Shown here: piece by piece, positions 58,763-64,000 of the stretch
Layout of the letters: each line of letters opens with the position of its first letter
Position numbering within the stretch: position 1 is the stretch's first letter
Origin: UBA4575 sp002386945
Lineage (GTDB): Bacteria > Pseudomonadota > Gammaproteobacteria > UBA4575
Assembly: GCA_943789445.1 (NCBI GenBank)
Contig: CALSUC010000001.1
Coordinates: forward strand, 372,001 to 436,000
DNA: 64,000 bases
Reading direction: 5' to 3'
Program-made: the position numbers and the translations under genes
Notes under the pieces: generated by a model
The model's database searches: none
What the model was told of the DNA's origin: nothing
Seen by the model: the letters and a program-made list of their open reading frames with translations, nothing else

Positions 58763-61588
58763 ATGACGGATAAGGTTGTTATTCACGATTCGGTCCGTGC
58801 TCGCTGGCAATCTATTAAAGCGAGCTATGCGTTTCCTCCAGCGGTACTGGCAGCTGAAGCCCAGATTGAACGTTTGTTGAGCCAGAGTCGATTTTGCGAA
58901 CAGGTGATTCGACAGCAGCCTGAATGTTTGCACGCCATCATCAGCCAAGAGTCATTACAGTCGACGACTTACCGTGCTCTATTAAAGCAAGACTTGCCGG
59001 GCGGCGATGATGAGGCGCAGTTACGTCAGGTCTTAGCACGCTTTCGCAATCGTCAGATGCTGGCTATTTGTTGGCATGATTTGATCTTGCAGTGTGACGT
59101 GCAGTCGGTGCTGCTAGCACTATCCGAGCTAGCCGACGTTTGTGTGCAACTCGCTTGTCATTGTTTGCAGCAAAGCTTGAGTCAACAACATGGTGTCCCG
59201 AGAGTGGTCGCGACACCGGCGGATAGTGTTGCAGAAGCGAAACAGGCAGAGTTCATCGTTGTCGCCCTAGGTAAGCTGGGTGGTCGTGAGCTTAATTTTT
59301 CATCAGATATTGATGTCATATTCTGCTTTGATCACAACGGCTATTGCGACGGTGTTAAAGAGCTATCAAATAAAGAGTTTTTCACTAAATTAGGACAGGC
59401 CTTGGTGCGTGTGCTGAATGATCGAACCCAGTTGGTTTATCGCGTCGATTGTCGACTACGCCCGTTTGGTGACTCTGGTCCATTAGTGGTGAGCTTCGAT
59501 CATCTACAAGAGTATTACCAAATCCATGGCAGAGAATGGGAGCGTTATGCCTTAGTTAAGGCGCGTTTTTTAAATGGTAGTGAGGCGGCACAAGAAGCAC
59601 TCAGTACCATCGTAAAACCGTTTGTTTATCGCCAATATATTGATTTCACTGTGCTTCAGACCTTGCGGGACATGAAGCAAAAGATTGCGCAACAAGTGAG
59701 TTGTAAGCAACAAATAGACCATCTCAAATTAGGGCCTGGCGGTATTCGCGAGATCGAATTTATTATCCAGCTATTACAGTTAACCCATGCCGGACTCACG
59801 ATGAGTCTGCAGACTCAATCATTGTATAAGGCGCTGGAAGAAATCGAACAGATGACGTATTTATCGCCACTGGAAGTAACCCAGCTGTTGCAAAGTTATG
59901 AGTTTTTGCGGCGTGCTGAAAATAGGCTACAAATGTGGGATGACCGGCAAGTGCATGAACTACCGCGTGATGCTGAACAACTGACCGTGTTAGCGCAGTC
60001 TATGGGCTATGACGATGCGTCAGCATTTCGATCCGCCTTGCAGGGCTATCAGCAGCAAGTGTCTGTCATCTTTGACAATATTGCGGCGCTACCGTCAAAG
60101 GATCAGCAGCCGACTGATGCAGCGAAAGATTTTTGGCAAGAGTTGGTTGAAGCAGAAGATCAGTCTAGGTCAGAAGAGAAGGCAGGCTTACCGCAGCTGT
60201 TCTTTGAGCAAGATGAAATCTTGCGGCGTCTGAAAGCGTTACTGAGTAGTCCGATTTATCGGACGCAAGATGAAGGGGGTAGGGCGCGCTTGCATGGCTT
60301 TATGCCAATCCTGCTGCAAGAACTGAGCAAGCGTGATGATGCTGCGATCGTACTGTCACGATTGTTGCCCGTATTATTTGCTATCTTGCGGCGCTCAGCT
60401 TATCTGCTCTTACTGACAGAGAACGTTGGCATATTGCGGCAATTAATTGCAGTGGTGGGGAGTAGTCCTTGGATTGCTAAACACGTCAGTAGCAACCCCA
60501 TTCTGTTAGACGACTTGATTACAGCTGATAGTGATGAGCACCATAGGGCTGAACTACAGCAGCAATTTAAGCTCAGTATTCTGTCTCAGAAAGGACTGGA
60601 TGACGAGCAAGTGTTAGAGCGAGTGAGGTTGTTTAAACATGCGGCCGAGTTGCGTATTGCCTGTGCCGATGTGCAAGGAGTACTGCCGTTGATGCAGGTG
60701 AGTGATCGCTTGAGTTGGCTGGCAGAGGTGGTAGTACAGGGTTGTTTACAGTACCTCCAGCACCGTGAACAGCCGAGTTTGGCAGATCAACCAGCCTTGC
60801 CTAATTTGGCCGTGATTGCGTTTGGTAAATTGGGTGGTTCAGAACTGAGTTACGGCTCGGACTTGGATTTGGTCTATCTGACAGACGGTCAATCACAGAC
60901 CGACCCAGCGATGATCAAGTTGACCCGAAAGGCTCAGGGTTTGAGTCGCATGCTGAGTTTGCGCACGGTATCTGGGCAGATGTATGAAGTCGATCTGCGT
61001 TTGCGACCAGATGGTAATGCCGGACCTCTAGTCGCAACACTTCCAGCGATGCGTGAATATTATCGTTCCAGAGCTTGGTTATGGGAGTTGCAGGCCTTGG
61101 TGCGGGCACGCTGTGTCGCTGGTGAGGAAAGCATCGTGCAAGCCTTCGAACAACTACGACGTGACGTACTGTGTCAGCCGCGAGAACAGCAGGTCCTAGC
61201 GCGGGAAGTACTGGCGATGCGGCAAAAATTGATCCTAAATAAAGGCAATACAGACCCTCTACGGTTTAATTTGAAACACGATTTGGGAGGTATCACTGAT
61301 ATTGAATTTATGGTGCAATATGCGATTCTCGAAAATGCGCACCGAGAGCCAGCCTTATGTCGTTACTCAGATAATGTACGGCAGTTCGCGATGCTTGCTG
61401 AGGCCGATTTTATCGCCCCTGAGATGGCGCAGGATTTGAGCGAGATTTATTGCCAATATCGTAATACTTCTCACCGTATGGCTTTGCAGGAACAGCAAAT
61501 AAGTGCTGTCGACGATGCAGATTTTTCAGCGCAGCGTGCACTAGTGCAAGTGTATTGGAAGAAGTGTTTTGCGCCTTATCTAGATTAG
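58763..61588 (+). CDS. glnE: Glutamine synthetase adenylyltransferase/deadenylase
   Basis: GlnE adds or removes AMP on glutamine synthetase in response to glutamine and PII. The 941-residue protein has both nucleotidyltransferase domains: GGRELNFSSDIDVIFCF in the first (deadenylase) half and GGSELSYGSDLDLVYL in the second (adenylylase) half, each followed by its helical domain. Both DxD metal sites are kept. It is full length. No nitrogen gene is adjacent; ilvE follows after 75 bases. Confidence 0.96.
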   Translation: MTDKVVIHDSVRARWQSIKASYAFPPAVLAAEAQIERLLSQSRFCEQVIRQQPECLHAIISQESLQSTTYRALLKQDLPGGDDEAQLRQVLARFRNRQMLAICWHDLILQCDVQSVLLALSELADVCVQLACHCLQQSLSQQHGVPRVVATPADSVAEAKQAEFIVVALGKLGGRELNFSSDIDVIFCFDHNGYCDGVKELSNKEFFTKLGQALVRVLNDRTQLVYRVDCRLRPFGDSGPLVVSFDHLQEYYQIHGREWERYALVKARFLNGSEAAQEALSTIVKPFVYRQYIDFTVLQTLRDMKQKIAQQVSCKQQIDHLKLGPGGIREIEFIIQLLQLTHAGLTMSLQTQSLYKALEEIEQMTYLSPLEVTQLLQSYEFLRRAENRLQMWDDRQVHELPRDAEQLTVLAQSMGYDDASAFRSALQGYQQQVSVIFDNIAALPSKDQQPTDAAKDFWQELVEAEDQSRSEEKAGLPQLFFEQDEILRRLKALLSSPIYRTQDEGGRARLHGFMPILLQELSKRDDAAIVLSRLLPVLFAILRRSAYLLLLTENVGILRQLIAVVGSSPWIAKHVSSNPILLDDLITADSDEHHRAELQQQFKLSILSQKGLDDEQVLERVRLFKHAAELRIACADVQGVLPLMQVSDRLSWLAEVVVQGCLQYLQHREQPSLADQPALPNLAVIAFGKLGGSELSYGSDLDLVYLTDGQSQTDPAMIKLTRKAQGLSRMLSLRTVSGQMYEVDLRLRPDGNAGPLVATLPAMREYYRSRAWLWELQALVRARCVAGEESIVQAFEQLRRDVLCQPREQQVLAREVLAMRQKLILNKGNTDPLRFNLKHDLGGITDIEFMVQYAILENAHREPALCRYSDNVRQFAMLAEADFIAPEMAQDLSEIYCQYRNTSHRMALQEQQISAVDDADFSAQRALVQVYWKKCFAPYLD

Positions 61589-61663
61589 ATAAGGCGATCA
61601 CTGGCAAGCGAGTTAACAATGTTTTTTGTTACTTTGATAATAAAAGAGTTTAGGAGTTAGAAG

Positions 61664-62587
61664 ATGTCGATGTCTGATCGAGATGGTGTGATTTGGAATG
61701 ATGGCGAGTTAGTAGACTGGCGGTCGGCTGAAACACATGTGCTCACACATACCTTGCACTACGGTACAGGTGTGTTTGAAGGTGTGCGTGCCTATGATGC
61801 AAAGCAAGGTCCATCTATATTTCGTTTACAAGATCATACGCAGCGGTTGTTTAACTCTGCAAAAATCATCGGCATGGAGATTCCATATACACAGGATGAG
61901 ATCAATCAAGCGCATCTTGATGTGATTAAACAGAATGGCGTGCGCTTCGGCTATATCCGTCCAATGTGTTTTTATGGCTCAGAAGGTATGGGTCTACGTG
62001 CTGACAACCTCAAGGTTCACGTGATGGTGGCTGGTTGGGAATGGGGCGCGTATATGGGTAAGGAAAAACTGGCAGAAGGCATCAAGGTTAGAACGTCTTC
62101 TTATACCCGACACCATGTGAACACTACGATGTGTAAAGCAAAAGTGAATGGTCATTACGTTAATTCCATGTTGGCCTTGCAAGAAGCTAATCGTGATGGT
62201 TATGACGAGGCACTGTTACTTGACCCACAGGGTTATGTTGCTGAAGGTAGTGGTGAAAACGTATTTTTAATCAAAGATGGTTGTTTAGTAACGCCATCTC
62301 TAACGTCTGCTCTGGATGGTATTACGCGAAAAACAATTCTTTCAATCGCTGCTGATTTCGGTATTCCCGTGATTGAAAAGCAGATGACACGAGATGAGTT
62401 TTACGTGGCGGATGAAGCCTTCTTCACAGGGACTGCTGCAGAAGTGACTCCGATTAGAGAGCTAGATGGTCGCACCATCGGTTGTGGTGCACGTGGCCCG
62501 ATCACTGAGCGTCTGCAAAGCATGTTCTTTCAGATCGTGCATGGCGAAGTTGAAAAATATCAGCACTGGGTAACGCCTGCAGTATAG
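61664..62587 (+). CDS. ilvE: Branched-chain amino acid aminotransferase
   Basis: IlvE makes the final transamination to leucine, isoleucine and valine. The 307-residue class IV aminotransferase has HTLHYGTGVFEGVRAYDAK, the PLP lysine (about Lys160) in CKAKVNGHYVNSMLAL, EGSGENVFL and TGTAAEVTPIREL. An AGGAG site lies before the ATG. It is downstream of glnE, and converges on tolC at a small hairpin. Confidence 0.95.
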   Translation: MSMSDRDGVIWNDGELVDWRSAETHVLTHTLHYGTGVFEGVRAYDAKQGPSIFRLQDHTQRLFNSAKIIGMEIPYTQDEINQAHLDVIKQNGVRFGYIRPMCFYGSEGMGLRADNLKVHVMVAGWEWGAYMGKEKLAEGIKVRTSSYTRHHVNTTMCKAKVNGHYVNSMLALQEANRDGYDEALLLDPQGYVAEGSGENVFLIKDGCLVTPSLTSALDGITRKTILSIAADFGIPVIEKQMTRDEFYVADEAFFTGTAAEVTPIRELDGRTIGCGARGPITERLQSMFFQIVHGEVEKYQHWVTPAV

Positions 62588-62596
62588 GGCGTTAAT

Positions 62597-62617
62597 GCTT
62601 GGCTATTGCAGCCAAGC
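62597..62617. terminator. hairpin at the ilvE/tolC convergent junction
   Basis: GCTTGGCT (62597-62604) and AGCCAAGC (62610-62617) form a perfect 8-bp stem with a 5-base loop that includes the tolC stop codon. No long T run follows on either strand, so it is a possible weak bidirectional terminator. Confidence 0.35.
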
Positions 62618-63919
62618 TTCAATCTCAAACAAATCAGCACTACTTAAAATACCGGCAGCCTGCTTTAAACGAAGGCTGTCGATTAAGTAATCATAACGTG
62701 CGCGAGCATGATTCCTCTTAGCTTGAAATAGTCGCCGTTGTGCAAGCAGCACATCGACTGAATTACGCGTGCCCACTTCAAAGCCAAGTTCAGTTGCTTC
62801 AGCGGCTAACTGAGATGATTCAGTGGCCCTAGCAAATGCCTCAATGCGACTAATCGCTGCCACCACGTTGTGATAGGCGGTACGTGCATCACGGGTCACT
62901 TCTCGACGTAGTTGAGCGTTTGATTCCTGTGCAGCCTGATAGAGGTAGCCGCCTTCTTTGCTAGTGTAATAGGTACGACCACCCTGGAAGATAGGCAGGG
63001 ATAACTCGAGACCAATGCGTGAACTTTTACTGTGGCGTGAGCCACTGATGCCGCCGGTGTCGTTATCGGTATAGGCGGCGATAATATCGAGGGTAGGTAG
63101 ATATCCCGCTTGTCGTTTAGCAATTTCTTGTTTAGCAATTTTTGTGTCGTAGTTGTTGATCAACAGGCTAAGATTCTGCCGCAAAGCAGTCTCCACCCAA
63201 TCTTCAATGTAATCTGGGTTGGGTCGACTTAATTCCATCTTGTTAGCTAATGGCGTTACTTGTTGAATGCGATCGCCAATGATGACAGCAAGCTCATCCA
63301 GTGCCAGTTCAACTGCGATCTTGGCATCAATCTCTGCGGCGACTGCTTGGTCATAGACAGCCTGTGCGTCTTTCATATCAGTGATCGCGGCCAGTCCGAC
63401 TTCAAAGCGAATCTCGGCTTGTTCATGTTGGCGTTGACTCGCCTCTTTTTCAGAGCGAGCAAATGTCAGTGTGTCTTCAGCGCCAAGTACATTAAAGTAG
63501 GCCTCTGCCACACGTAGTATCAAAGCCTGTTCGCTGGCATCTAATACAGCCTGCGCTTTTGCTACCATATTTTTCGCTTGCCGTAGCTGCACATAAAGAC
63601 TGTGGTTATATAGCGGTTGGTCTAGACGTAAGGAAAAACCGTGTGAGTTGTAGTCTGCTGATGAACCTGGCACGCCAAAGGTATTACCAACGGTCTTAAT
63701 GTAGTTGTCAGAGGTTTCTGCCGTTAGGCTGATTTGGGGTAATAGTGAAGCGCGCGCTAAGGGGCGGGCTAGGGCATTGGCCTCAAAATTAGCCCGCGCC
63801 TCTCTAATCTGAGTGTCACGCACTAGGGCCTGGTTAAAGACCTCAGATAAACCTTCAGCCTGCAATGTGTTGAGCGATGCTACTAAGCATAGGGTAAATA
63901 TATAGAGGAACTTATACAT
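62603..63919 (-). CDS. tolC: TolC-family outer membrane channel
   Basis: TolC forms the outer-membrane exit duct for efflux pumps and type I secretion. From ATG 63919 the 438-residue protein has a signal peptide (cut near LNTLQA) and the doubled helical-barrel repeats: GFSLRLDQPLYNHSLYVQLR and AEAYFNVLGAEDTL in the first half, GLELSLPIFQGGRTYY and LGFEVGTRNSVDVLLAQRRL in the second. An earlier frame extension to 63967 lacks signal-peptide character. It lies 22 bases after a rhodanese-domain gene. It is a candidate partner for the RND pump at 16-20 kb. Confidence 0.93.
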   Translation of the reverse strand: MYKFLYIFTLCLVASLNTLQAEGLSEVFNQALVRDTQIREARANFEANALARPLARASLLPQISLTAETSDNYIKTVGNTFGVPGSSADYNSHGFSLRLDQPLYNHSLYVQLRQAKNMVAKAQAVLDASEQALILRVAEAYFNVLGAEDTLTFARSEKEASQRQHEQAEIRFEVGLAAITDMKDAQAVYDQAVAAEIDAKIAVELALDELAVIIGDRIQQVTPLANKMELSRPNPDYIEDWVETALRQNLSLLINNYDTKIAKQEIAKRQAGYLPTLDIIAAYTDNDTGGISGSRHSKSSRIGLELSLPIFQGGRTYYTSKEGGYLYQAAQESNAQLRREVTRDARTAYHNVVAAISRIEAFARATESSQLAAEATELGFEVGTRNSVDVLLAQRRLFQAKRNHARARYDYLIDSLRLKQAAGILSSADLFEIEAWLQ

Positions 63920-63941
63920 GGCATGTCTCATTAAGTGATCA

Positions 63942-64000
63942 CTAATAGCTGGCCATACTGGGGTCAACTTGTTTGGCCCATTGATCTATACCGCCCGATA
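63942..64000 (-). CDS. rhodanese-like domain protein, C-terminal end (partial)
   Basis: The last 59 bases, read on the minus strand, give a frame ending in a stop at 63942 with residues SGGIDQWAKQVDPSMASY. GGIDxWxxxVDPSxxxY is the typical end of single-domain rhodanese-like proteins. The active-site Cys lies beyond the window. A rhodanese gene just upstream of tolC is found in other gammaproteobacteria. Confidence 0.8.
   Translation of the reverse strand, partial: SGGIDQWAKQVDPSMASY

Noticed and set aside
1..64000. tRNA, rRNA, CRISPR, insertion sequence or prophage
   Set aside because: No T-arm-like sequence with cloverleaf context, spaced repeats, transposase or phage genes were seen while reading both strands.

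Overview
The window looks like chromosomal DNA of a gammaproteobacterium that assimilates one-carbon compounds by the serine cycle. Housekeeping blocks are in typical gammaproteobacterial order (lgt-thyA-folA; lptD-surA-pdxA...ksgA-apaG-apaH; mrdA-rodA-mltB-rlpA-dacC). Between about 38.1 and 50.2 kb lies a nearly complete serine-cycle gene set (sga, mcl, mtkA, mtkB, hpr, ppc, mtdA, folD). No methane or methanol oxidation genes are present, so the one-carbon substrate and the order (a Methylococcales- or Thiotrichales-like lineage are both possible) cannot be fixed. No tRNA, rRNA, CRISPR array or insertion sequence was seen. No gene-free stretch exceeds 300 bases; the longest are about 47447-47689, 44994-45211 and 36586-36799, described below.

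Layout. 1-1.5 kb: an AT-rich accessory end with the tail of an FMN-dependent glutamate-synthase-like gene, a lone DUF2235 hydrolase and a possible integron attC site directly behind it. 1.5-5.7 kb: a tungstate/molybdate-type ABC pair, a PCuA(C) copper chaperone lipoprotein and a DUF255 thioredoxin-fold protein. 5.8-7.9 kb: lgt-thyA-folA. 7.9-15.9 kb (minus): the LPS/periplasm/ribosome operon lptD-surA-pdxA-(three inserted genes)-ksgA-apaG-apaH. 16-20.4 kb: an RND efflux pair. 20.4-23 kb: P-loop ATPase, homoserine acyltransferase, SRAP protein. 23.2-30.4 kb: cell elongation and peptidoglycan genes followed by a D-amino-acid aminotransferase and a YbeD-like protein. 30.4-33.3 kb (minus): argA-amgK-murU. 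33.5-36.2 kb: an unknown secreted protein and a RegB/RegA-type redox two-component pair. 36.4-38 kb: KTSC protein, a nitroreductase with an apparent frameshift in its tail, dgkA.

38-52 kb (all minus): ilvD, then a tightly coupled pair made of a 5-formyl-tetrahydrofolate cyclo-ligase and a homologue of Ftr/FhcD formyltransferase, then folD, sga, mcl, mtkA, mtkB, hpr, ppc and mtdA. Together these would interconvert folate one-carbon units (MtdA, FolD, possibly the Ftr-like/cyclo-ligase pair), transaminate glyoxylate with serine (Sga), reduce hydroxypyruvate (Hpr), carboxylate PEP (Ppc), activate malate (MtkAB) and cleave malyl-CoA (Mcl). Hairpins split the cluster into several likely transcription units.

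52-64 kb: inorganic pyrophosphatase, a small membrane protein, a PA2778/PA2779-like pair in which the peptidase-like lipoprotein has Ser where Cys is expected, an Fbp-type ferric iron transporter with a possible Fur site, glnE, ilvE, tolC and the tail of a rhodanese-domain gene.

The most interesting candidate for a little-described system is the Ftr-like/cyclo-ligase pair (48643-50199) with a 25-bp palindrome above its likely promoter. The mtkA leader, which has a terminator-like hairpin just before the ribosome binding site, is second.
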